A stretch of DNA of 64,000 bases from Microbispora sp. H13382 (GTDB taxonomy: Bacteria > Actinomycetota > Actinomycetes > Streptosporangiales > Streptosporangiaceae): positions 62,001 through 126,000 of the forward strand of contig NZ_JABBXA010000010.1 in NCBI RefSeq assembly GCF_014161445.1, written 5' to 3'. Numbering within the stretch: the first letter of the stretch is position 1; every line of letters begins with the position of its first letter. The notes beneath the pieces were generated by a model. That model did no database searches. It had not been told where the DNA came from and saw nothing but the letters and a program-made list of their open reading frames with translations. Position numbers and translations under genes: made by a program. This document shows positions 37,417 to 45,090 of the stretch, one piece after another.

Positions 37417-37810
37417 ATGCCCGGCCTACTGGCACTTCGACCCGTCACGGAAGCCGACCTGGACGCCTTCGACGTGGCCTTCCAGAGCGAGAGCGGTGCG
37501 ACGCCGTACCAGTGGTTCGGCTTCACCCCGACGGCGGGGCTGCGGGAGGCCCTGCGCGCCCGCGGACTGCTGGCGGGAGCCGACAACATGCTCGCCGTGA
37601 CGGTGGACGGCGAGCTCGCCGGGCGGGTCGAGTGGACGCGTCCAGGCGACCACCGATCCGGAGAACAGGGCCGAGATCAGGTGCCTGGAGAAGATCGGAT
37701 TCCGCCTGGAGGGCGTCGTACGGCGTGCTCAGTGGCGCGGCGGGCGCTGGCACGACCAGCTCCTCTACTCCATCCTCCGGGACGAGTTGCCGCTAGCGGG
37801 CCGTCCCTAG
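37417..37810 (+). pseudogene. GNAT acetyltransferase with internal deletion
   Basis: The first part (MPGLLALRPVTEADLDAF to AGRVEW) is the N-terminal half of a RimJ/RimL-like N-acetyltransferase. At about 37635-37645 the reading switches frame, and the sequence continues RVQATTDPENRAEIRCLEKI, GFRLEGVVRRAQWRGGRWHD and LLYSILRDELPLAGRP to a stop at 37810, the normal C-terminal half. The acetyl-CoA-binding core (motif A, RGxGxG/A), roughly 40-55 residues, is missing. The product cannot work as an acetyltransferase. The 3' end overlaps the convergent amidotransferase gene. Confidence 0.85.
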
Positions 37811-38521
37811 TGGTCCCTCCTTGACCAGGGTGGCGAAACGGGAGGCCACCTCGCCCCAGGAGGCCCGCGAGAGCGGGTCGTCGGCCACGGCGGTGGCATA
37901 CAGTTCGTCGAGGTCGAGACCTCGCCGCCGGGTGTGGTCGACGTCCCACTGCTGGATGCGTTCGGGCCGCACCTCGGGGTGGAACTGCACGCCCCAGGCC
38001 CGGTCGCCCAGCCGGAAGGCCTGGTAGGCGCAGCGTTCGGTCTCCGCCAGCCACACCGCGCCCGGCGGCAGGGCCGTGATGGCGTCGATGTGGTTCTCGA
38101 TCGCCGGGACGACGGCGGGCAGCCCGCCGAAGACCGGATCGTCCGCCGCCTCGGCCCGGATGGTGATGGACGTGCTGCCGTGCTCGGGCGCCCCGGCGTC
38201 GCCCTGGACCTTCCCGCCGCCGACCGAGGCCAGCATCTGCCCGCCGAGGCAGATGCCGAAGAACGGCACCGACTCGGCGAGGGCCTGCTCGACGAGGGCG
38301 CGGGTGGCCGGCAGCCAGGGTGCCCTGTCGTCGTCGTCCGGGAGGTAACCGCCGCCGAGCACGAGCAGGCCGTCGTGCTCCAGCCGCGGCGGGAGGGCGG
38401 ACCCGTCGAAGGCGGTGACCACGTCGACGGCGACCCCGGCGGCGTCCAGCCATTCCCCGAACCGCCCGGGACCCCCGTTCGTTCCGTTCTGTACGGCGAG
38501 CACACGCGGCGTTTCCGGCAT
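37793..38521 (-). CDS. Class I glutamine amidotransferase-like protein
   Basis: 242 aa. The nucleophile elbow is FFGICLGGQML (Cys), and the His-Glu pair is WGVQFHPEVRPE. The oxyanion strand reads LLVLGGGYLPDD. Stand-alone GATase1 proteins of this type hydrolyse glutamine or gamma-glutamyl compounds, or act on an unlinked partner. The start is MPETPRVLAV; a longer frame to 38572 is less likely. Its 3' end overlaps the GNAT relic by 18 bp. Confidence 0.88.
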   Translation of the reverse strand: MPETPRVLAVQNGTNGGPGRFGEWLDAAGVAVDVVTAFDGSALPPRLEHDGLLVLGGGYLPDDDDRAPWLPATRALVEQALAESVPFFGICLGGQMLASVGGGKVQGDAGAPEHGSTSITIRAEAADDPVFGGLPAVVPAIENHIDAITALPPGAVWLAETERCAYQAFRLGDRAWGVQFHPEVRPERIQQWDVDHTRRRGLDLDELYATAVADDPLSRASWGEVASRFATLVKEGPLGTAR

Positions 38522-38648
38522 GAGGCCCGACTCTAGCGCCCCCGTCCGCGCGCACGATTCCGCTTCTCCCATGGCGCGACGGCAGGCGGGATCACGGCGT
38601 TCCCGTCATTCACGTGATCTTGACGCGGTGGCGGAGGCACAATGGGGC

Positions 38649-39092
38649 ATGCCCACGACTCGTCTCACCGGCGCGATCCGCCTTCCCGACGGCGCCTGGG
38701 TCCGCGGACGGGGCCTGCGGCGTCCCGCCCCCGCGGGCGAGCCGCCCGAGTACGGCCTCTACCTCGGCGGCCCGCGGCTCAGGCGCAGGCACGACCAGGG
38801 CCTCACCTGGACGCACGAGTGGATCGACTGGCCCGATTTCCTGCTGCCCCGCGACCGGGAGCAGGCGATCGACCGCATCCGCGCGCTGCACGAGCACGCC
38901 CGGGCGGGCAAGGCGGTGGAGGTCGCCTGCGGCGGGGGAGTGGGACGCACCGGCACCGTCATCTCGTGCCTGGCCGTCCTGTCGGGCCTGCCCGCCGACC
39001 GGGCCGTCGCGTGGGCGCGGGCCGAATATCACCCGCGGGCCGTCGAGACGCCCTGGCAGCGCCGCTGGGTACTGCGGTTCCCCGCCTCCTGA
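38649..39092 (+). CDS. PTP-like (dual-specificity) phosphatase
   Basis: 147 aa. The P-loop VACGGGVGRTGTVI has the CX5R(T) catalytic motif of protein tyrosine phosphatases, but with Ala where most have His before the Cys. A possible general acid lies in WIDWPDFLLP (Asp in the WPD position). LHEHARAGKAVEV leads into the loop. It would dephosphorylate tyrosine/serine residues or phosphoinositides; substrate unknown. ATG chosen by the family start GAIRLPDG; GGAGG lies 13 nt upstream, somewhat far. Confidence 0.82.
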   Translation: MPTTRLTGAIRLPDGAWVRGRGLRRPAPAGEPPEYGLYLGGPRLRRRHDQGLTWTHEWIDWPDFLLPRDREQAIDRIRALHEHARAGKAVEVACGGGVGRTGTVISCLAVLSGLPADRAVAWARAEYHPRAVETPWQRRWVLRFPAS

Positions 39093-39163
39093 CGGACACG
39101 GCGCCCATCCGGCGTTCACCCGCACCGGGGGCGGCGGAGCCGGGCACGGACCGTTTCGGGCCG

Positions 39164-39181
39164 ACCGGTAGGCCGGTTTTT
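39164..39181 (+). terminator. Terminator of the phosphatase gene
   Basis: ACCGG (39164-39168) and CCGGT (39173-39177) with a 4-nt loop, followed by TTTTT to 39181. Small stem but a clear T run, 71 nt past the stop. Confidence 0.5.
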
Positions 39182-39213
39182 GCTGTCCGAAACCCATATG
39201 GTTGGGTTCCCTT

Positions 39214-39966
39214 GTGCTTGTCGACGTGCTCGGGTTGGCCGGGATCGGCCTGATCGCCGGGATCGTCAGCACGGTCGTGAGTCTGGCTTCGATCGTGTCG
39301 TACCCCGCGCTGCTGGCCTTCGGCCTGCCGCCGCTCACCGCGAACGTCACCAACACGGTCGCGCTGCTGTTCACCGGTGTGGGTGCGGCGGCCGGCTCGC
39401 GGCCGGAACTGGCGGGCCAGGGGCGTCTCCTCGCCCGGCTCGGCCTCGCCACCGCGCTGGGCGGGGCGACGGGCGCGGCGCTGCTGCTGGTCACGCCGTC
39501 GCGGACGTTCGAGACGGCCGCCCCATGGCTGATCGCGGGCGCCTCGCTGCTGCTGCTGTTGCTGCGCCCGCCCCGTCAGGGACGGGTACACCTCGGCGGG
39601 GAGAAGGGCCTGGCCCTGCGCGTGGGCGCCTTCTGCGTCGCCGTCTACACCGGCTACTTCGGCGCGGCCGGCGGCATCATGATGTTCGCCGTGCTCGCCG
39701 CGGCGCTCGACCGCCCGGCGGCCGGGGTCAACGCGGTCAAGAATGTCGTGGGAGCGTTCGCCAACGCCGTCGCGGCCGTCTGGTTCGCATTGTTCGGGCC
39801 GGTCGACTGGGCGGCGGTCGGCCCCCTGGCGGCGGGGTTCCTCGTGGGCGGCTGGCTCGGCCCGGCGGTCGCCCGCCGCCTGCCCGGCGACACGCTGCGC
39901 CTCGCCGCGGCCCTCTGCGGACTCGCGGTCGCGGTCAAGCTCGGCGTCGACGCGTACGGCGGCTGA
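39214..39966 (+). CDS. TSUP-family membrane transporter, second in the window
   Basis: 250 aa with about eight hydrophobic segments. It shows the TSUP repeat signatures AGIVSTVVSLASIVSYPALL plus LPPLTANVTNTVAL in the first half and VYTGYFGAAGGIMMFAVLAA plus NAVKNVVGAFANA in the second. GTG start at 39214 chosen; a TTG at 39202 is possible. It belongs to a different TSUP branch from the protein at 22385. Likely an organic-anion or sulfite exporter. Confidence 0.88.
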   Translation: MLVDVLGLAGIGLIAGIVSTVVSLASIVSYPALLAFGLPPLTANVTNTVALLFTGVGAAAGSRPELAGQGRLLARLGLATALGGATGAALLLVTPSRTFETAAPWLIAGASLLLLLLRPPRQGRVHLGGEKGLALRVGAFCVAVYTGYFGAAGGIMMFAVLAAALDRPAAGVNAVKNVVGAFANAVAAVWFALFGPVDWAAVGPLAAGFLVGGWLGPAVARRLPGDTLRLAAALCGLAVAVKLGVDAYGG

Positions 39967-40021
39967 GCGGGCGGCGGTCTTGGCCGGACAGGCAGGCGCC
40001 TTCTCCGGACGTCCGCGCTGC

Positions 40022-40069
40022 CACGTCACCCCGTCACCACGTCGCCACGTCACCCCGTCGCCACGTCGC
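40022..40069. repeat. 24-bp direct duplication in an intergenic gap
   Basis: Two adjacent 24-bp copies (40022-40045 and 40046-40069) differ by one base. They begin CACGTCACCCCGTC and lie between the TSUP stop and the convergent small membrane gene. Confidence 0.85.
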
Positions 40070-40100
40070 TCCGCCGCCTCGCCCCGGCGGCGGTGCGTGC

Positions 40101-40286
40101 TCACCGAGTGGTTGTGCCGGGGGACGCGTCCGCCGCGGCGACGGCCTCGGCGTGCCGGGCGCGCAGGCGATCCCGGATCTCCTCCGGCGTGTACGCGCGC
40201 CTGCGGCGCTCGGCCCGGGCGATCACCACACCTGTCGCCGCGACACCCGTGAAGGCCGCCAGACCGAGTATCTTCCACCACCGCAT
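40101..40286 (-). CDS. Small single-pass membrane protein
   Basis: 61 aa. One membrane helix (WWKILGLAAFTGVAATGVVIA, residues 3-23) is followed by a basic stop (RAERRRRAYTP) and a charged helical tail. The ATG is 17 bp from the divergent GTG of the next gene, so both are probably leaderless from one shared promoter area. The layout is a recurrent small actinobacterial membrane protein; function unknown. Confidence 0.75.
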   Translation of the reverse strand: MRWWKILGLAAFTGVAATGVVIARAERRRRAYTPEEIRDRLRARHAEAVAAADASPGTTTR

Positions 40287-40303
40287 GTGCCTAGGCTACT
40301 GCC

Positions 40304-40987
40304 GTGGCTCATACGCGGATAAGCCTCGACAAGGCACTCGAACTGGCCCGTACCGGTGACGTCTGGGTGTTCCGGGGACGCAGCGTCCCGGACCGCGCCA
40401 TCCAGGTCACCACCAACAGTCCGGTCAACCACGTGGGCATGGCCGTGGTCATCGAGGACCTGCCGCCGCTCATGTGGCACGCCGAACTCGGCCGGTCGCT
40501 GCCCGACATGTGGTCGGGCACCCACCAGCGCGGCGTCCAGCTGCACGACATGCGCGACGCGGTCTGCGTCTGGGCCGCGAGGTACGGCCAGCGTGCCTGG
40601 CTGCGCCAGCTGGAGCCGGGCGTGAGCAGGGAGATGGAGGACGCCGTCCTGCGGACGATCGCGCGGCTGGACGGCACGCCGTTCCCGTCCACGGCCCGCC
40701 TGGCGGGACGCTGGCTCCGCGGGCGGCTCCCCGCACTCCGGCCCGCGGCGTGGCGCGGGCTCCGGAACGCGGAGCGGCGGACCGCCCGCGACAGGGCTCT
40801 GGAGACCGCCTACTGCGCGGAGGTCGTCGCGGTGACCTACGAGGCGATGGGCCTGCTGCCCGAGGGCCGCCGCCCGAACTGGTACGACCCCGGCAGGTTC
40901 TGGAGCGGCGACAACCTCGTCCTCGGCGAGGGGCACCGGCTGGGCGGCGAGATCGCGGTCGACGTCCCCGGTGGCGAGGCGCCCTGA
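40304..40987 (+). CDS. Permuted papain-fold (NlpC/P60, YiiX-like) protein
   Basis: 227 aa, no signal peptide. The opening GDVWVFRGRSVPDRAIQVTT and SPVNHVGMAVVI gives the His-containing motif, and TAYCAEVVAVTYEAMGLL the Cys-containing motif, in the reverse order of classical NlpC/P60, as in circularly permuted YaeF/YiiX enzymes. Such proteins may act on amide or lipid ester bonds. The middle (about 100-155) is basic. Substrate not known. Confidence 0.78.
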   Translation: MAHTRISLDKALELARTGDVWVFRGRSVPDRAIQVTTNSPVNHVGMAVVIEDLPPLMWHAELGRSLPDMWSGTHQRGVQLHDMRDAVCVWAARYGQRAWLRQLEPGVSREMEDAVLRTIARLDGTPFPSTARLAGRWLRGRLPALRPAAWRGLRNAERRTARDRALETAYCAEVVAVTYEAMGLLPEGRRPNWYDPGRFWSGDNLVLGEGHRLGGEIAVDVPGGEAP

Positions 40988-41106
40988 CCGCGCGTCCGGC
41001 GTCTTGATAACGCCCCGGCGAATATTTTCCCGGGGCCGTCAACCTCCGGTGCCGGAGGCGCGTCAGGTGTAGGCACCGTTCGTCCAGACCCGGAGGGCAG
41101 AGCCCC

Positions 41107-41331
41107 ATGCCTACTCCTGAGATGAGACGCGAGGATCTCGCCGGAACCACCGACCGAGAGCGGCGGGCGCGTCTCGCGCTCGACGCGATACGCCGCCAGG
41201 GTCCAGAGGCGGTGCAGGAGGAGACGTTGCGCCTGAAGTCCGAGCTGTTCCGGCAGTACGGATGGGAGGGATACCAGCGGGTCATCGCCAAGATGGAGAG
41301 CGACCTGGCGCGGCTGCACGAGTCGCGCTGA
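41107..41331 (+). CDS. Small conserved-looking cytoplasmic protein
   Basis: 74 aa, highly charged, probably all-helical: RERRARLALDAIRRQGPEAV then ETLRLKSELFRQYGWEGYQR. The start follows a purine-rich GGAGGGCAGAG. It ends 4 bp before the convergent peptidase stop. No known domain is recognised; codon bias and ribosome site support it as real. Confidence 0.7.
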   Translation: MPTPEMRREDLAGTTDRERRARLALDAIRRQGPEAVQEETLRLKSELFRQYGWEGYQRVIAKMESDLARLHESR

Positions 41332-41335
41332 CCGC

Positions 41336-43303
41336 TCAGGCGGACGACGGGCAGGTCAGGTGCCGGCCGAGCCACTCGGTGACGCGCCGCACGAACGTGA
41401 CCCGGTTGACCCGCCGCCGGATCTCGTGCCCCTCGTCCTCGAACAGCAGCAGCTCGCAGGGCACCCCGCGGGCCCGGGCCGCGCCGACGACCTGTTCGGC
41501 CTCGTACACCGGGACGTTGGTGTCCCGCGCGCCGTGCACCACCAGCAGGGGAGCGGCCAGGCGGTCGAAGGCGTGCAGGGGCGACAGCGCGTGCAGCAGG
41601 TCGCGGTCGGCCTCCGGATGCCCGTACTCGCTCACCGCGGCCGCGGCGATCCACGGCTCGGTGCGCTCGTAGAAGGTGGCGAAGTCGGCCATCCCGCACA
41701 CGTCCACCCCGGCCCGGAAGAGCCCCGGATAGGTGACGAGCGCGGCCAGCGTGAGATAGCCGCCGTACGACCAGCCCATGCAGGCCAGCCGGACGGGGTC
41801 GGCGAGGCCGGCCCGCACCAGGAAGGCGGCGCAGTCGGCCACGTCGTCGATGGCGCGGAACCGCAGCGCGTGGTTGTCGGCCTCACGGAAGGCCCGGCCG
41901 AATCCGGCCGAGCCGCGCACGTTCGGCGCGAAGACGCCGATCCCGGCGGCCACCAGGCACTGGTACAGCGGGGTGAACGCGGGCCGCTCCTGGTCCTCCG
42001 GCCCGCCGTGCAGGAAGAGGGCGTACGGCGCCGGGCCCCGCGCGCCGGGCGGGCGGTAGAGCCACCCGCCGATCTCCAGCCCGTCGCGGGCCGGCAGCCG
42101 CACGAGTTCGGCGTCCACGGCCGCGGCGACGCGTCCCGCCCCGGCGAGCGTCCGATACCGGCCCGTGTCCAGGTCGCACGACACCACCTGTGCGGGCTGG
42201 GCGGGCCCTTCCACGGCGAGCACGGCCGCCCTGTCGTCGAGCGACACGCTGATCGAGGTCACCAGCTCACCCGGAGGAGGGGGCAGCGGGCGCCGTACCG
42301 GGTTCTCGGCGGCAGCACCGCCGGTGACGAGGGCGGTGTCGGCGACGCCGCCGGCGTGCCCCCAGCCGTGACCGCCGTCGCCCGGCTCCAGCACCTCCAG
42401 CTCCGAGCGGCCCGCGACGTTCCACACCAGCACGAGACGGCGGCCGTCCGCGCTCAGCGCGAAGCGGTCCAGTTCGGCGTCCGGGCGCTCGGCCAGCACC
42501 ATCGGGCCGCCGCCCCGGCTCACCGCCACCAGCGCGGCGCGGTCCCGGCCCGCGTCGGACAGCAGGTAGGCGGTCTCGCCGTCGGGGGACAGGACGCCGT
42601 GGCCGGTCGAGCCGGGCAGGTCCGCCAGCAGCGGCTGCTCCGTGCCGCCCAGGGTCAGGTCCCTGAGATACATGCGCCGCATCCCTCTCGGGCCGCGGCG
42701 CAGCAGCACCCGCGCGTGGTCGCGGCTCACCGACTCCGGATGCACGAGCGGCCCGGCCGCGACGGTCTCCCGGCTCCCGGTGCCCGCGTCGACCAGCAGG
42801 GCCTCGGCCGGCCCGGCCGCCGAGACCTCGGCCACCAGAAGCAGATCGCCCCGGCCGGTCCACCGGACGAAGCAGGCGGACCCGCCCTCGGGCGCGGCCA
42901 GCGGCCGCAGGTCGCCGCCGTCCGGGCGGACCGTCCAGACCTGGGTGTGCTCGCCGCCGCCGGGCACCACGAGCACGGCCAGCCGCTCGCCGGTCGGCGA
43001 CCAGCTCACCTCGGCGACCGGCTCGGGCCCGGTGTCGACGGCCCGCGCCCCCGCGCCGGGCCGCGTCGGCTGGACCCAGACCCGCGGCGTGCCGTCCCGG
43101 TCGCTGACGTACGCGACGGCGCCGCGGTCCGGGGCCAGGGCCGGCGTCCGGCAGTCCCAGGCCTCCAGGAACGCGGTCTCCAGGAACGCGGTCTCCAGGA
43201 ACGCGGCCCCCAGGAACGCGGCGCCGTGGGACGCGGCCCCCAGGAACGCGGCGCCGTGGGACGCGGCGTCGGCGAGCTCGGTGCCGGGGACGTGCTCCGC
43301 CAT
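41336..43303 (-). CDS. S9-family (prolyl oligopeptidase/acylaminoacyl-type) peptidase
   Basis: 655 aa, no signal peptide. The N-terminal beta-propeller (about 55-400) carries WD-like repeats such as PVAEVSWSPTGERLAVLVV. The C-terminal alpha/beta hydrolase has the nucleophile in CMGWSYGGYLTLA (GxSxGG), Asp in VHGARDTNVP and His in DEGHEIRRR. Cytoplasmic S9 enzymes cleave short peptides or acyl-amino acids. Its ATG overlaps the stop of the amidotransferase gene (TGATG), third gene of a trio, so it may process that pathway's product. Residues about 13-47 come from a DNA tandem repeat. Confidence 0.9.
   Translation of the reverse strand: MAEHVPGTELADAASHGAAFLGAASHGAAFLGAAFLETAFLETAFLEAWDCRTPALAPDRGAVAYVSDRDGTPRVWVQPTRPGAGARAVDTGPEPVAEVSWSPTGERLAVLVVPGGGEHTQVWTVRPDGGDLRPLAAPEGGSACFVRWTGRGDLLLVAEVSAAGPAEALLVDAGTGSRETVAAGPLVHPESVSRDHARVLLRRGPRGMRRMYLRDLTLGGTEQPLLADLPGSTGHGVLSPDGETAYLLSDAGRDRAALVAVSRGGGPMVLAERPDAELDRFALSADGRRLVLVWNVAGRSELEVLEPGDGGHGWGHAGGVADTALVTGGAAAENPVRRPLPPPPGELVTSISVSLDDRAAVLAVEGPAQPAQVVSCDLDTGRYRTLAGAGRVAAAVDAELVRLPARDGLEIGGWLYRPPGARGPAPYALFLHGGPEDQERPAFTPLYQCLVAAGIGVFAPNVRGSAGFGRAFREADNHALRFRAIDDVADCAAFLVRAGLADPVRLACMGWSYGGYLTLAALVTYPGLFRAGVDVCGMADFATFYERTEPWIAAAAVSEYGHPEADRDLLHALSPLHAFDRLAAPLLVVHGARDTNVPVYEAEQVVGAARARGVPCELLLFEDEGHEIRRRVNRVTFVRRVTEWLGRHLTCPSSA
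43164..43268 (-). repeat. Seven 15-bp tandem units in the peptidase N-terminus
   Basis: The units alternate between the type TCCAGGAACGCGGTC and the diverged type CCGTGGGACGCGGCC; the last four form a 30-bp higher-order repeat. They keep frame and encode pentapeptides AFLET, AFLGA and ASHGA. Confidence 0.9.
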
Positions 43304-45084
43304 CAGATCCCTTGCGACTGCAGCCACATCTCCAGCAGCCCGAGCTGCCACAGCGTGTTGACCCCCGTCCTGGCGCGGTCGGCCCCCGGGTCGTCCAGCA
43401 GCCTCGCGACGTACGCCGGGTCGAACAGGCCGCGGGAGCGGGCGGCGGGCGCGGTGAGCGCGTCGCGCACCAGGTCGAGGAACGGCCCGTCGATGTGCCG
43501 GATGGCGGGCACCGGGAAGTAGCCCTTCGGCCGGTCGACGATCTCGCGCGGCAGCAGCGCCCGCGAGGCCTCCTTCAGGATGCCCTTGCCGCCCCCGGCG
43601 AGCTTCAGCTCGGGTGGGCACGCCGCCGCCAGTTCGACCAGCTCGTGGTCGAGGAACGGGGTGCGGGCCTCCAGGCCGTGGGCCATCGTCATGTTGTCCA
43701 CCCGCTTGACCGGGTCGTCGGCGAGCATCAGCCGGGTCTCCAGGCGCAGGACGGCGTCGAGCGCGGTCTCGGCACCCGGCCGGTCGAGGTGGCGGCGGAC
43801 GACGCGGGCGCTCTCGTCCTCCCCGGCGAGGTAGGCGGGCGCGACGATGCCGGCGAGGTCCTCGTGCGGCCGGTCGAAGAACTCCCTGGCGTACGCCGCG
43901 AAGGCGTCCTCGCGTGGCACGGCGGCCACGGGAGGGAACCAGCGGTACCCGGCGAACACCTCGTCGGCGCCCTGCCCGGACTGCACCACCTTGACGTGCC
44001 TGGCCACCTCCCTGGACAGCAGGTGGAAGGCGACGCAGTCGTGGCTGACCATCGGCTCGCTCATCGCCCGCACCGCCTCCGGCAGGCCCGACAGCAGCCG
44101 GGAGTCCTCGATGAGGATGCGGTGGTGGGTGGTGCCGAAGCGCTCGGCGACCAGGTCGGAGTAGCGGAACTCGTCGCCCGCGTCGCCGCCGGCCGCGTGG
44201 AATCCGATGCTGAACGTCGACAGGTCCCGCTGGCCCTCCTCGGCCAGCAGCGCCGCGATGACGCTGGAGTCCAGGCCGCCCGACAGCAGCACGCCCACGG
44301 GCACGTCCGCGACCATCCGCCGGCGGACGGCGGCGCGCAGCCGGTCGAGTACGGCCTCGCGCCAGTCGTGCGCGTCCATCCCCTCGTACCGCGGCAGCCG
44401 GGTGAAGGGCGGGTCCCAATAGACCGTGTCGCGGTACGTCCCGTCGGCCTCGACCGTGCGCACGGTCGCCGGCGGCAGCCTGCGCACGCCGGTGAGGATC
44501 GTGCGCTCGCCGGGCACCAGCGAGTGGAAGGTCATGTAGTGGTGCAGCGCGACCGGGTCGATGTCGGTGCTCACCTCGCCCCCGGCGAGCAGCGCGGGCA
44601 GGGTGGAGGCGAAGCGCAGCCGCCGCCTGTCCCCGGACACGTACATCGGCTTGATCCCGAGGCGGTCGCGGGCGAGCGTCAGCCGGCCCGTCGCCGGTTC
44701 GAAGACGGCGAAGGCGAACATCCCCGCGAAGCGGCGCACGCAGTCGGGCCCCCAGTGGTGGAACGCCTTGACCAGGACCTCGGTGTCGGAGCCGGAGAAG
44801 AAGTGGTATCCCTCGGCCCGCAGTTCCTCGCGCAGCTCGCGGTAGTTGTAGAGGCAGCCGTTGAAGACCGCGGCCAGGCCGAGGGAGGGGTCGGCCATCG
44901 GCTGGGCCGCCTTGTCCGACAGATCGATGATCTTCAGGCGCCGGTGGCCGAGGGCGACCGGGCCCCGCGACCACAGGCCCGACCCGTCCGGGCCGCGATC
45001 GTGCATCGCGTCGGTCATCCTGCCCACCGCGCCGATGTCGGCGCGCCGCCCGTCGAACCGGATCTCGCCGGTCAGTCCGCACAT
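43303..45084 (-). CDS. AsnB-like glutamine-dependent amidotransferase (NAGGN type)
   Basis: 593 aa. MCGLTGEI gives the N-terminal catalytic Cys of class II glutaminases, with HDRGPDGSG and HRRLKIIDLS. The synthetase domain has the PP-loop VGVLLSGGLDSSVIA. The closest functional relatives by layout are trio-type amidotransferases that amidate N-acetylglutaminylglutamine (an osmolyte) rather than asparagine synthetase B. It starts 6 bp after the ligase gene stop and overlaps the peptidase start. It would use glutamine and ATP to amidate a carboxylate made by the ligase. The product is inferred. Confidence 0.9.
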   Translation of the reverse strand: MCGLTGEIRFDGRRADIGAVGRMTDAMHDRGPDGSGLWSRGPVALGHRRLKIIDLSDKAAQPMADPSLGLAAVFNGCLYNYRELREELRAEGYHFFSGSDTEVLVKAFHHWGPDCVRRFAGMFAFAVFEPATGRLTLARDRLGIKPMYVSGDRRRLRFASTLPALLAGGEVSTDIDPVALHHYMTFHSLVPGERTILTGVRRLPPATVRTVEADGTYRDTVYWDPPFTRLPRYEGMDAHDWREAVLDRLRAAVRRRMVADVPVGVLLSGGLDSSVIAALLAEEGQRDLSTFSIGFHAAGGDAGDEFRYSDLVAERFGTTHHRILIEDSRLLSGLPEAVRAMSEPMVSHDCVAFHLLSREVARHVKVVQSGQGADEVFAGYRWFPPVAAVPREDAFAAYAREFFDRPHEDLAGIVAPAYLAGEDESARVVRRHLDRPGAETALDAVLRLETRLMLADDPVKRVDNMTMAHGLEARTPFLDHELVELAAACPPELKLAGGGKGILKEASRALLPREIVDRPKGYFPVPAIRHIDGPFLDLVRDALTAPAARSRGLFDPAYVARLLDDPGADRARTGVNTLWQLGLLEMWLQSQGI

Positions 45085-45090
45085 GTCGTC

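Noticed and set aside
40022-40069. Repeats considered as a CRISPR array
   Set aside because: Two adjacent copies without spacers and no cas genes anywhere in the window.
41107-41331. Considered calling the 74-aa gene an antitoxin
   Set aside because: No toxin partner is adjacent and no DNA-binding motif is visible; left as a hypothetical protein.
41336-45082. Single 1248-codon minus-strand frame spanning peptidase and amidotransferase
   Set aside because: Only its last 655 codons encode the S9 peptidase; the first part is a wrong-frame reading of the amidotransferase, whose true frame starts MCGL.
43303-45084. Considered plain asparagine synthetase B
   Set aside because: Sequence alone cannot exclude it, but coupling to a carboxylate-amine ligase and a peptidase argues for a dedicated small-molecule amidotransferase.
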